Assembly (NCBI GenBank): GCA_035934405.1
Contig: DASYXW010000033.1
Coordinates: 11,808-75,807, forward strand
From: DASYXW01 sp035934405
Lineage (GTDB): Bacteria; Acidobacteriota; Terriglobia; UBA7540
Reading direction: 5' to 3'
Length of the DNA stretch: 64,000 nt
A program made the translations under genes and the position numbers. This document shows, one piece after another, positions 42,686 to 51,062 of this stretch. The notes under the pieces are model-generated. The model did not search any database and had not been told where the DNA came from. It saw only the letters and a list, made by a program, of their open reading frames with translations. Position 1 is the stretch's first letter, and every line of letters begins with the position of its first letter.

Positions 42686-44143
42686 ATGTTGGCGAAACGC
42701 AAGGTAAGTCAATCGGGTCCCGCTGGCGCGGGAATGACGCAATCAAGACGCAATCGGCTGGGCAAGGTGACGCTGGTGATTCTCTCCGCGCTGGCGCTCC
42801 TGCCCTTTACCATGGTCGTGGTCGTGCAGGGCCACGACAACCCTGCCAAAGACCCCGGCCCACGAACGGGCGCGGCGGGCGCCGGAGGAATGATCTCCGG
42901 CCTGACCGCGAATCAGCAGGCGTTCTTCACCGCCGGCCTGGCCAACTTCGTCGAAGCGGACTCGGTGACGGGATCCGTTTCCGGCACGGGAAATGGTCTC
43001 GGCCCGCGCTTCAACGCCGAGAGCTGCGGCGCCTGCCACGCTCAGCCCGCCATCGGCGGCACCAGTCCTTCGGTCAACCCACAATTTGCGGCCGCCAGCG
43101 ACCAGGGCGCCACGAACCAGATACCCAGCTTCATCAGTCTGAGCGGTCCGGTGCGGGAAGCCCGTTTCCCTTACACGCTGGACTTCACCCAATTCGATGG
43201 CGGGGTTCACGACCTCTTCACCATCACCGGCCGCAGCGATGCGCACGGCTGTAACATCGCTCAGCCGGACTTCACCACCGCCGAGGATGAGTACGACATC
43301 ATTTTCCGCATCCCCACTCCCACCTTTGGCGCGGGACTGATCGAGTCCATCGAGGACACGACCATTCTCAATAACCAGACCGCCGAGTGCAACGCCGGGT
43401 ATTACTACGGCATCTGCGGCTACCCCAACACCAGCGGCAATGACGGCACCATCACGCGTTTCGGCTGGAAGGCCCAGAACAAGTCCCTGCTGATCTTCTC
43501 GGGCGAGGCCTACAACGTGGAAATGGGCGTGACGAACAATCTCTTTACCCAGGAACGCGACGAAACCCCCGGTTGCGTTTTCAACGGCACGCCTGAAGAC
43601 ACGGTCAATTTCGACACCCAGTCGCCCAACACGGCGGTAGGCCCGGACGTCCAGCGGTTCGAGATGTTCATGGCGTTTCTGGCGCCGCCCACGCCCGGCG
43701 CCTGCCCCGGCGGTGTGCAGTCCAGTTGCACCAACGGACAGACGCAGTTCAACAACATCGGCTGCAATCTCTGCCACACTCAATCGCTCAAGACCAGCAC
43801 CAGCTCGGTCGCGGCGCTCAGCAATCAGACTGCGAACCTCTACTCGGACCTGCTGCTGCACGACATGGGACCACTGCTCGCCGACGACGTAACTCAAGGC
43901 GCGGCAGACGGCGATGAGTTCCGCACCGCGCCGCTTTGGGGACTCGGCCAGCGCCTCTTCTTCCTGCACGACGGCCGGGAAACCAATCTCATCAACGCCA
44001 TCGAGGATCACTTCAGCTACGAGGGGTTTAGCAACCAGGGCGGTTACTATCCTTCCTCGGAAGCCAACCAGGTGGTCCAAAACTACAACAGCCTTTCGTC
44101 CAGCAACCAGCAGGACCTTCTGAATTTCCTGCGATCACTCTGA
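42686..44143 (+). CDS. DUF1111 di-heme oxidoreductase-like protein
   Basis: 485 residues with two CxxCH heme sites (ESCGACHAQP and IGCNLCHTQ). The N-terminal helix VTLVILSALALLPFTMVVVVQG exports it. DUF1111 features: LGPRFNAESCGACHAQPAIGG, GAGLIESIEDTTI, RFGWKAQNKSLLIFSGEAYNVEMGVTN, LHDMGPLLAD, and FRTAPLWGLGQRLFFLHDGR. GGAGG precedes the ATG. The first residues (SQSGPAGAGMTQ) are coded by a CCCGC...GCGGGAATGACG repeat. Related to MauG/thiol-oxidoreductase-like periplasmic proteins; substrate unknown. Confidence 0.87.
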   Translation: MLAKRKVSQSGPAGAGMTQSRRNRLGKVTLVILSALALLPFTMVVVVQGHDNPAKDPGPRTGAAGAGGMISGLTANQQAFFTAGLANFVEADSVTGSVSGTGNGLGPRFNAESCGACHAQPAIGGTSPSVNPQFAAASDQGATNQIPSFISLSGPVREARFPYTLDFTQFDGGVHDLFTITGRSDAHGCNIAQPDFTTAEDEYDIIFRIPTPTFGAGLIESIEDTTILNNQTAECNAGYYYGICGYPNTSGNDGTITRFGWKAQNKSLLIFSGEAYNVEMGVTNNLFTQERDETPGCVFNGTPEDTVNFDTQSPNTAVGPDVQRFEMFMAFLAPPTPGACPGGVQSSCTNGQTQFNNIGCNLCHTQSLKTSTSSVAALSNQTANLYSDLLLHDMGPLLADDVTQGAADGDEFRTAPLWGLGQRLFFLHDGRETNLINAIEDHFSYEGFSNQGGYYPSSEANQVVQNYNSLSSSNQQDLLNFLRSL

Positions 44144-44158
44144 TTCTTCGGTTGGGGC

Positions 44159-44190
44159 GCGTGCAGGGCGCCGTCAGGCGCTCTGCACGC
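44159..44190. terminator. Bidirectional hairpin between convergent genes
   Basis: A 14-bp stem with one G-T pair (gcgtgcagggcgcc / ggcgctctgcacgc) and a gtca loop, between the DUF1111 and purE stops. No T-run, so terminator function is uncertain. Confidence 0.45.
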
Positions 44191-44229
44191 ACCGTCCTGT
44201 CCGCGTGGATTGAAGTCGGAATAATCAGC

Positions 44230-44745
44230 CTACAACTGAAACTCGCGCTTGACCCGCTCGGACTTTTCCGACACAGAACGGGCCAGCTGCTCTTTGTGCT
44301 GGACCAGCTTCTGGGCCATCGCTGGGTCGGACGTAGCGATGATCTCGACCGCAAGAATCGCGGCGTTAATTGCGCCGGGCTTGCCGATGGCGGTGCAGGC
44401 GACGGGTACGCCACCGGGCATCTGGACGGTGGAGAGCAGCGCGTCGAGGCCGGCGAGCGTGGTCGTGGCCATGGGGACGCCGATGACTGGCAGCGTAGTC
44501 TCGGCCGCGATCACGCCGGCTAGGTGCGAAGCGCCGCCCGCACCCACGATGATCACTTTCAGCCCACGCTCGAGCGCCGACCGCGCGTACTCCGAGGTTC
44601 GCGCCGGCGACCGGTGCGCCGACGTGATCTCGATCTCGAACGCTACACCGAATTTCTTCAGTGTCGCCGCGGTTTCAGTCATCACCGGCAAGTCCGTGTC
44701 GCTGCCCATCACGATGCCGACCAGCGGTTTCTCCGCCATGCTCAC
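44230..44745 (-). CDS. purE: N5-carboxyaminoimidazole ribonucleotide mutase
   Basis: PurE class I, 171 residues, purine synthesis. Signatures: GIVMGSDTDLPVM, FEIEITSAHRSPARTSEYA, IIVGAGGASHLAGVIAAETTLPVIGVPM, and VACTAIGKPGAINAAILAVEII. The gene lies downstream of purD with a 100-bp spacer that carries a dispersed repeat. Contains the active-site Ser-Asp and His (SAHRSP). Confidence 0.96.
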   Translation of the reverse strand: MSMAEKPLVGIVMGSDTDLPVMTETAATLKKFGVAFEIEITSAHRSPARTSEYARSALERGLKVIIVGAGGASHLAGVIAAETTLPVIGVPMATTTLAGLDALLSTVQMPGGVPVACTAIGKPGAINAAILAVEIIATSDPAMAQKLVQHKEQLARSVSEKSERVKREFQL

Positions 44746-44797
44746 GCTCCTTTTTGGTCACCCTCCGCGCAAGCGGGATCCTGTCCGCTCGCCCAAA

Positions 44798-44829
44798 GGC
44801 TGGATTCCCGCTTTCACGGGAATGACGAC
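44798..44829. repeat. CCCGCTTTCACGGGAATGACG dispersed repeat
   Basis: attcccgctttcacgggaat palindrome with flanking tgacgac; the same type occurs at 42717-42739 within the DUF1111 start. Confidence 0.55.
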
Positions 44830-44845
44830 GATAGGCCAGAGCATT

Positions 44846-46186
44846 TCACAATTTCGCCAGGCCGGGTAGCTCCGGATTCCGCGCCCGCGCGGAACCGCCC
44901 TTCGGCATCGCCTTCGCGGGACGGATACCCCTGGCGCCGATGTCGTGGCGGTAGTGCATGCCGTCAAAGTGAATCTTGGCGACGGCGGAGTAGGCTCGCT
45001 CGATTGCAGCGGGCAGATCTTCCGCCACCGCGGTCACGCTCATCACGCGTCCCCCGCTGCTGACGCACTGGCCATTTCGGACCTCCGTACCGGCGTGAAA
45101 CACCTTGACGCCCCCCACCGCTTCGGCGGCCTCATAACCGGTAATTGCCTTGCCAATCTCCGGCCGCCCGGGATAGCCTTTGGACGCGAGCACGACGCAG
45201 ACCGCCGGGTTCGGCGTCCAATGCGCCCGGACGGGCTCAAGAGCGCCCTCGCGCGTCGCTCGTAGAAGGTCAACCAGATCCGAACGCAGGCGCATCATGA
45301 TGGGCTGGGTTTCGGGGTCTCCCAGCCGGACGTTGTATTCCAGCAGCTTCGGTCCGGTTGGGGTCAGCATCAGGCCGCAGTAGAGAAAGCCCCGGTAAGG
45401 AGCGCCCTCCGCTGCCATGCCGGCCAGCGTCGGCGCCACGACCGAAAGCATGATTTCATCGCGCAAACGCCGCGGCAGGATCGCATCGTCGCTGTAGGCA
45501 CCCATCCCGCCTGTGTTCGGCCCCTTGTCGTTGTCAAACACGGCCTTGTGGTCGCGAGTGGGGGCGAGAGGCAGAACCGCGCGTCCATCCGTGAGCACAA
45601 TGAACGACAACTCTTCGCCTGTGAGGCATTCCTCGATCACCACCTGTTCGCCCGCCGTGCCCATCGTCTTCTGCCGCATGAATTGGTCGAGTGTCCGTTC
45701 CGCTTCTTCGCGCGCGCGGGCAATCACCACGCCCTTGCCCGCCGCCAGACCGTCGGCCTTGATGACCACGGGATATCGAAAGGCGCCGAGCGCCTTGATG
45801 GCCGCGTCGAAGTCGCCCACCACGGCGAAGTCTGCGGTGGGCACGCCATGCCGGCGCATAAATTGCTTGGCAAACGCCTTGCTGCCTTCCAGTCGAGCGG
45901 CGACTTTAACGGGGCCGATGATGCCGAGCCCAGCGCGCTGAAATTCATCCACCACGCCGGCCACGAGCGGCGCTTCGGGTCCGACGACGGTGAGCGAAGC
46001 TTGCAACGATTGCGCCAGCGCCAGGATTTCCTGCGGTTTCGACAGGTCCACCAGCAAGCACTCGGCCTCCTGCGCGATGCCGGCGTTGCCCGGCGCGCAA
46101 TAAATCTCGTCCATCTGCGGGCTCTCGCGCAGCTTCCACGTCAGGGCGTGTTCACGGCCGCCGGACCCGATCACCAGAATCTTCAT
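44846..46186 (-). CDS. purD: Phosphoribosylamine-glycine ligase
   Basis: GAR synthetase, ATP-grasp enzyme, 446 residues. N-terminus KILVIGSGGREHALTWKL; SKAFAKQFMRRHGVPTA; KADGLAAGKGVVIA; the GGMGAYSDDAILP loop and LEYNVRLGDPETQ (metal-binding region). It is the first gene of the purD-purE pair; no purine regulator site was seen. A 20-residue extension at the C-terminus (GIRPAKAMPKGGSARARNPEL) is not conserved. Confidence 0.96.
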   Translation of the reverse strand: MKILVIGSGGREHALTWKLRESPQMDEIYCAPGNAGIAQEAECLLVDLSKPQEILALAQSLQASLTVVGPEAPLVAGVVDEFQRAGLGIIGPVKVAARLEGSKAFAKQFMRRHGVPTADFAVVGDFDAAIKALGAFRYPVVIKADGLAAGKGVVIARAREEAERTLDQFMRQKTMGTAGEQVVIEECLTGEELSFIVLTDGRAVLPLAPTRDHKAVFDNDKGPNTGGMGAYSDDAILPRRLRDEIMLSVVAPTLAGMAAEGAPYRGFLYCGLMLTPTGPKLLEYNVRLGDPETQPIMMRLRSDLVDLLRATREGALEPVRAHWTPNPAVCVVLASKGYPGRPEIGKAITGYEAAEAVGGVKVFHAGTEVRNGQCVSSGGRVMSVTAVAEDLPAAIERAYSAVAKIHFDGMHYRHDIGARGIRPAKAMPKGGSARARNPELPGLAKL

Positions 46187-46528
46187 ACGAGGCGATACAC
46201 TATCGGCAGAGGCCCTTCTTTGTCAATCAGCAAGAACAGCGTCGGCCCGCTTTCGCGGGACGCGGCAGCACCTCGCCGACTCGCCCTGCGCGCTGAAGCT
46301 CTGGTAGTGGCGCAATTCGCTCTGACGGGGCGCTCTTGGCACCGAAATGTCGTGATGGATTCAATACCGGCGGCCAGAGGCCGCCGCTACAAATACCAAA
46401 CTGCATCACTACTAATGCCTGGGCGGGATTCCGTTGATATATAATTTTCCACCGACCACATCGGATCTGTTACAATTTTGGGAAGCTGGGGATCTTTTCC
46501 CGGCTTTTGCTGCATGAAGGAGCGACCG
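46187..46528. other. Gap with palindromes
   Basis: No gene. Contains a cggcggcc/ggccgccg hairpin of the GTAGCGG family (46368-46390) and a cccgctttcgcggga piece near 46248. Confidence 0.5.
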
Positions 46529-47212
46529 ATGGGCTCGCCACGGAAAGCTCAGCCAGTTCCCAAATCGAAAAAAGGTCCCAAACCGGCAACGATCCAACTG
46601 CCGCCTTCCAAGCTCACGATCTGCCAGTATGGATTCGCCTTTGTAACATTGAGGAGGAAGGTCTCAAGGCTGAAGGTGACGGGAAACAGCAACAGGACCG
46701 TCGTTCCTCGGGCCCGCGCGCTGCCTTCGGACACTGTCGTAGTCATCATAGCTGGAAAGAATTTCGGGACTTCCATTATTACCATCTCTGGGATGTTCTC
46801 GACGCCAAAAGGGAACGTGCCGTTTGTCCAGAAGATCACCGTCTCCATCGTGCTATGCCCGCAGAAGAAGCCCGCACCGCCTCCTCCACCAGTTCCCGGA
46901 CCGCCCGTCATCGGGCCGGTTATCCCGAAGAGCGTCTTTGAGGGCAAGACCTATTACGTCACCCTGCACATCAGTTTGGATGGCTCCAAGGTCGCGCTGA
47001 TTAATGTGAAACTGGCGAACAGCAACTCAACCGTAGCGTCGGCGAGCTACGATCCCGCCTCGCAAACCGTGAGCGGCGTGGGATTGGAAGACGGCACTGC
47101 GACCATTACAGTGACTGGGTCAGCTCAGGGGGCCAGCCTCAACGTGCCCTTCAGCCAAGATATCAAGGTCACTGTGACAGACCGCCCGGGCGCCGAAGAA
47201 GACGAGCCCTGA
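46529..47212 (+). CDS. Hypothetical protein with two Ig-like regions
   Basis: 227 residues from the ATG after AAGGAG (46516). Region 1 (about 30-120: LTICQYGFAFVTLRRKVSRLKVTGNSNRTVVPRA...FGTSIITISG) and region 2 (about 145-220: KTYYVTLHISLDGSKVALINVKLANSNSTVASASYDP...GTATITVTG) look like bacterial Ig-like sandwiches, joined by a Pro-rich hinge (KKPAPPPPPVPGPPVIGPVIPKS). No signal peptide is visible, unusual for such folds. The tail is acidic. Function unknown. Confidence 0.65.
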   Translation: MGSPRKAQPVPKSKKGPKPATIQLPPSKLTICQYGFAFVTLRRKVSRLKVTGNSNRTVVPRARALPSDTVVVIIAGKNFGTSIITISGMFSTPKGNVPFVQKITVSIVLCPQKKPAPPPPPVPGPPVIGPVIPKSVFEGKTYYVTLHISLDGSKVALINVKLANSNSTVASASYDPASQTVSGVGLEDGTATITVTGSAQGASLNVPFSQDIKVTVTDRPGAEEDEP

Positions 47213-47274
47213 TGAATGGCGGGCGGGGCCTTTGGAAAGTGTTTCGTGCATTTCGATCTGAGATAATGTGACCC

Positions 47275-47841
47275 ATGGGAACCGCAGTGATCACCCGGCT
47301 GACGTACGACGAGTTCCGTCAGCTTCCCGACGACGGCAAGCGGTACGAGCTGATTCACGGGGAGGTGCATTTGTCCCCATCGCCCACGACACGCCATCAA
47401 TTCGTCTTGCAGAATCTGTCCGTGAGCCTCAGCGTTCACGTCCAGAGGCACCGGCTAGGAGAAGTTTGGGTGGCGCCGCTTGATGTGCGCCTCGCGGAAG
47501 ACACGGCCGTGCAACCCGACCTTATTTTCGTCTCCGACACGCGCGACGAGATCATTCAAGAGGACTATATCAACGGAGCGCCTGACCTGGCGGTTGAGAT
47601 TCTGTCGCCTTCCACGGCCGCTCACGACCGCGCGACGAAACTGCACGTCTACGCTGAGGCGCGGATTCCCGAAGTCTGGTTCATTGACCCGCGGGCGAAG
47701 ACCGTCGAGGTGCTTAAGCTGCAAGGCGCGAAGTATCTGGTTGACGCCTCGCTCGCGGGCCATCGGATTCTCATCTCCAGCCAATTCCCCGGCTGGGAAC
47801 TGCCGCTCGAACAGCTCTTCGATTTCCGCGGTCGCTTCTGA
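47275..47841 (+). CDS. Uma2 family endonuclease-like protein
   Basis: PD-(D/E)XK-fold protein, 188 residues, of the Uma2/DUF820 family abundant in cyanobacteria and Acidobacteriota. Features: LTYDEFRQLPDDGKRYELIHGEV, PSPTTRHQ, VQPDLIFVSD, and the core GAPDLAVEILSPSTAAHDRATKLHVYAEARIPEVWFIDP with the D-E-K catalytic set. No clear Shine-Dalgarno. Biological role of the family is not known. Confidence 0.9.
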   Translation: MGTAVITRLTYDEFRQLPDDGKRYELIHGEVHLSPSPTTRHQFVLQNLSVSLSVHVQRHRLGEVWVAPLDVRLAEDTAVQPDLIFVSDTRDEIIQEDYINGAPDLAVEILSPSTAAHDRATKLHVYAEARIPEVWFIDPRAKTVEVLKLQGAKYLVDASLAGHRILISSQFPGWELPLEQLFDFRGRF

Positions 47842-47884
47842 CTCTGTTAGAATAAACCGACAGCATGAAGCAAGGCATCGATTC

Positions 47885-49888
47885 GTGACGCACGATTTCA
47901 CCGAAAAATACGACGTCGTGGTTGTGGGCGCGGGCCACGCCGGCTGCGAAGCGGCCTGCGCCGCGGCGCGCATGGGTCTCGCGACTGCCCTCTACACGAT
48001 GAACCTCGACCTCATCGCGCAGATGTCCTGCAACCCTGCGGTGGGCGGCATCGCCAAAGGGCACCTGGTGCGCGAAGTGGACGCGCTCGGCGGCGTGATG
48101 GGCGAGGTGATTGACGCCGTAGGCATCCAGTTTCGGCTGCTCAACACCAGCCGCGGCCCGGCGGTGTGGTCGCCGCGCGCGCAAGCCGACAAGAAGCTTT
48201 ATCGCGCCAGGATGCGCCAAGTGCTGGAGTCCGAGCCGAACCTGCGCATCAAGCAGGCGGAGGTCGTTGAGTTGGTGCTCGAGGACACGTTCGCAGGGGG
48301 GTCGCAAGCCCGGCCCCTACGCCGCGTGCGCGGCATCCGTCTCCGCGACGGCCGCACGGTGGAGGCGGGCGCCGTGGTCATCACCACCGGCACGTTCCTC
48401 AACGGCCTCGTTCACTGCGGCGAGCAGACGTATCCAGCCGGGCGCTCCGGCGAGGCGTCGGCCGTGATGCTCGGCGAGGCGCTGCGCAGGCTCGGATTCG
48501 AGATCGGCAGGCTCAAGACCGGCACGCCGCCGCGGCTCGACGCCCGCACCATCGATTTTTCTCAGTTCCAGCAGCAGCCCGGCGATCCGGTTCCTACGCC
48601 CTTCAGTTTCCGCACGCGGACGATCACCCAGCCGCAAGCGGTTTGCTGGATCACTTACACGAACGCGGAAACCCATCGCGCCATCCGCGAGAATCTGCAT
48701 CGCTCGCCGCTCTACTCCGGCCAGATCGCGAGCCGCGGGCCGCGCTACTGCCCGTCGATCGAAGACAAGGTGGTGAAGTTCGCCGCGAAGTCGCGGCACC
48801 AGATTTTCCTCGAGCCCGAGGGCCTCGACACGAACGAGATTTACGTCAACGGCATGTCCACTTCCATGCCCATTGACGTGCAGTGGGCCATGGTGCGGTC
48901 CATTCCCGGCCTCGAACGCGCCGACATGATTCGCCCAGGCTACGCCATCGAGTACGACATGGTGCAGCCGACCGAACTCACTCCGTGGCTTGAGACCAAG
49001 CGGATCGAGCGCCTGTTCCTCGCCGGGCAGATCAACGGCACGACGGGTTATGAAGAGGCCGCCTGCCAGGGAATCATGGCTGGCATCAATGCCGGACTGC
49101 GCGTCCAGGGTAGGGAACCCGTCGTCATCGAGCGCACGCGCGGCTACACTGGCATTCTGATTGACGACCTCGTGAGCAAGGGTTGCGACGAGCCTTACCG
49201 AATGTTCACGTCGCGCGCTGAGTTCCGCCTGCATCTGCGGATTGACAACGCCGACGAGCGCCTGACGCCGATCGGCTACCAGGCCGGAACCATCAGCCGG
49301 AATCATTACGAGGCGTTTGTGGAGAAGCAGCAGCGAATTTCCGCTGCGGCGAAGTTTCTGCTCGAAGCACGCCTTGATCCGCAGTCGCGCGCGGGCCGTG
49401 AAGTCTACACCATGCTGGGCCTGATGCGCGGCGACCAATTCACCGGGCCGACAACTCTGACCGGAGCGCAGCTCCTCAGGCGGTCGGAAGTGAGCATCAG
49501 CGATCTGATGGAATGGGTGAACCAGAGCCTTGTGTCACAGCGGCTCCTGCCGCTCGGCGGCGAGCCCGATTGCGGCTCCGCCAACCTCTTTGCCCGCGAG
49601 GAGGCTCGCCGCGTTGAGACCGGTTTCATGTACGAGGGATATCTGGCGCAGCAGGAGCGTCAGATCGAGCGCATGAAGCACGCCGAAGCACGCCGCATTC
49701 CGGACTCGTTTGACTACCAGAAAGTGTCCGGCCTCTCGCGCGAAGTGGTGGAGAAGTTCACCCGCGTCCGCCCGCTGACGCTGGGGCAGGCGGCGCGCAT
49801 CCCCGGTGTCACGCCCGCGGCCGTAAGCCTGGTGAACGTGTACATCGAGATTTTCCAGCGCCGCGCCGCCGAGCAAGCGTTACTGTGA
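47885..49888 (+). CDS. mnmG: tRNA uridine-5-carboxymethylaminomethyl(34) synthesis enzyme MnmG
   Basis: FAD-dependent tRNA modification enzyme, 667 residues from GTG; an open frame further up overlaps Uma2 and is not real. FAD site VVVGAGHAGCEAACAAARMG; SCNPAVGGIAKGHLVREVDALGG; TGTPPRLDARTIDFS; TRGYTGILIDDLVSKG; the C-terminal helical MnmE-binding domain is complete. Somewhat longer than usual: residues about 135-146 (FAGGSQARPLRR) look inserted and coincide with a palindromic repeat. Confidence 0.96.
   Translation: MTHDFTEKYDVVVVGAGHAGCEAACAAARMGLATALYTMNLDLIAQMSCNPAVGGIAKGHLVREVDALGGVMGEVIDAVGIQFRLLNTSRGPAVWSPRAQADKKLYRARMRQVLESEPNLRIKQAEVVELVLEDTFAGGSQARPLRRVRGIRLRDGRTVEAGAVVITTGTFLNGLVHCGEQTYPAGRSGEASAVMLGEALRRLGFEIGRLKTGTPPRLDARTIDFSQFQQQPGDPVPTPFSFRTRTITQPQAVCWITYTNAETHRAIRENLHRSPLYSGQIASRGPRYCPSIEDKVVKFAAKSRHQIFLEPEGLDTNEIYVNGMSTSMPIDVQWAMVRSIPGLERADMIRPGYAIEYDMVQPTELTPWLETKRIERLFLAGQINGTTGYEEAACQGIMAGINAGLRVQGREPVVIERTRGYTGILIDDLVSKGCDEPYRMFTSRAEFRLHLRIDNADERLTPIGYQAGTISRNHYEAFVEKQQRISAAAKFLLEARLDPQSRAGREVYTMLGLMRGDQFTGPTTLTGAQLLRRSEVSISDLMEWVNQSLVSQRLLPLGGEPDCGSANLFAREEARRVETGFMYEGYLAQQERQIERMKHAEARRIPDSFDYQKVSGLSREVVEKFTRVRPLTLGQAARIPGVTPAAVSLVNVYIEIFQRRAAEQALL
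48292..48320 (+). repeat. Palindrome-like insert in mnmG
   Basis: aggggggtcgcaagcccggcccct resembles the GTAGGGG-type repeat; its reading adds FAGGSQARPL relative to a normal MnmG. Confidence 0.4.
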
Positions 49889-50035
49889 CGGCAGGGAGGT
49901 CGAACCCAAAACGTCTAACTCAAGCGGAATCAGCGAACTATTTCGTTTCGACATCCCTCGTTTTCAAAGATCTGGTTCAGTCCCTCAGGCCTCCCAGGAT
50001 CGATGGCGACTGCCGCGCCGCTGGCCGAGGACATC

Positions 50036-50977
50036 ATGAAGCGGCGCGACTTCTTCGCTCGCATCTTGGCCGGCGCCACGCCGTTCACCGCCCTGTTTCC
50101 GGCCCCGCGCAGTACCCGGCGCCATCGCGCTGCGTCGCCGGCCGGAGCCGGGAAGCTCGGGCGCGTGGGGATCTCCACCTGGAGTTTTCACAACCACTTC
50201 GACTCCACCGCCGACGAGGTAGTCAATCCGGCCGAACGCCTGGTGCTGATGGATTTTCCGGAGATGATTGCCGACCGCTACAAAGTCCACAACCTGGAGT
50301 TTGTTGCCCCGCACTTCGCTTCGCTCGAGCCGGCCTATCTCGAGGAACTCAAAGGCAAGCTGCTGCGGGCGCATTCGCGCCTCGTCAACATTCCGGTGGA
50401 CGTTCCGGCGATTCAGAAGGGCGGAGGCCTCTCGGACCCGTTCCCCTCCGCCCGCGGCCGCGCCATCGCCGCCGCGAAGACGTGGATCGACATCGCTAAA
50501 CAGATGGGCGCGCGATCGGTGCGCTGCGACCCCGGGAAAATGCAGCCCGACGATCTGACGCTGACCACTGATTCCTACCGCACGCTCGCAGCTTACGGCC
50601 GCTCGAAGGCAATCAGTGTGCTCATCGAGAACCACGGCTCCATCGGCTCCGAGCATCCCGAGGTTCTCATCCAGCTTTTCAAGAACGTCGACGACCCTTT
50701 CCTCGGCGCCCTGCCCGACTTCGGCAATTTTCCTGACCAGGCCACGCGGCTGCGGGGCCTGCCGCTTCTGTTTCCTTACGCCAAGACGGTTTGTCACGCC
50801 AAGGGTCTGAACCTCGATGCGAGCGGCAATGAGACCCGCTTCGACTTCGGCAAGTGCGTAGAGATTTCGCAGCGGGCCGGCTATAAGGGTGTATATTCCA
50901 TTGAGTACGAAGGCCCTGGCGACGCCTATGACGGCGTGCAAAAGGTTGTGAATGAACTGCTCCGATATTTGCATTGA
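50036..50977 (+). CDS. Sugar phosphate isomerase/epimerase-like TIM barrel, exported
   Basis: AP-endonuclease-2/xylose-isomerase-like fold, 313 residues. The ATG at 50036 gives a twin-arginine signal (MKRRDFFARILAGATPFTALF); an ATG 11 codons earlier is possible. Core features: KLGRVGISTWSFHNHF, KVHNLEFVAPHF, AKTWIDIAKQMGARSVRCDPG, ISVLIENHGSIGS (ENH), LGALPDFGNFP, AKGLNLD and the final GVYSIEYEGPGD (Glu metal ligand). Substrate unknown. Confidence 0.85.
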   Translation: MKRRDFFARILAGATPFTALFPAPRSTRRHRAASPAGAGKLGRVGISTWSFHNHFDSTADEVVNPAERLVLMDFPEMIADRYKVHNLEFVAPHFASLEPAYLEELKGKLLRAHSRLVNIPVDVPAIQKGGGLSDPFPSARGRAIAAAKTWIDIAKQMGARSVRCDPGKMQPDDLTLTTDSYRTLAAYGRSKAISVLIENHGSIGSEHPEVLIQLFKNVDDPFLGALPDFGNFPDQATRLRGLPLLFPYAKTVCHAKGLNLDASGNETRFDFGKCVEISQRAGYKGVYSIEYEGPGDAYDGVQKVVNELLRYLH

Positions 50978-51062
50978 GTTCTGCGAAACCGACTGGCTGA
51001 ACCGCATCGCCTGCGGCCCCTCCACCGCTGCGCCGATGCGTTGATCGCGGTAACCCGACAAC

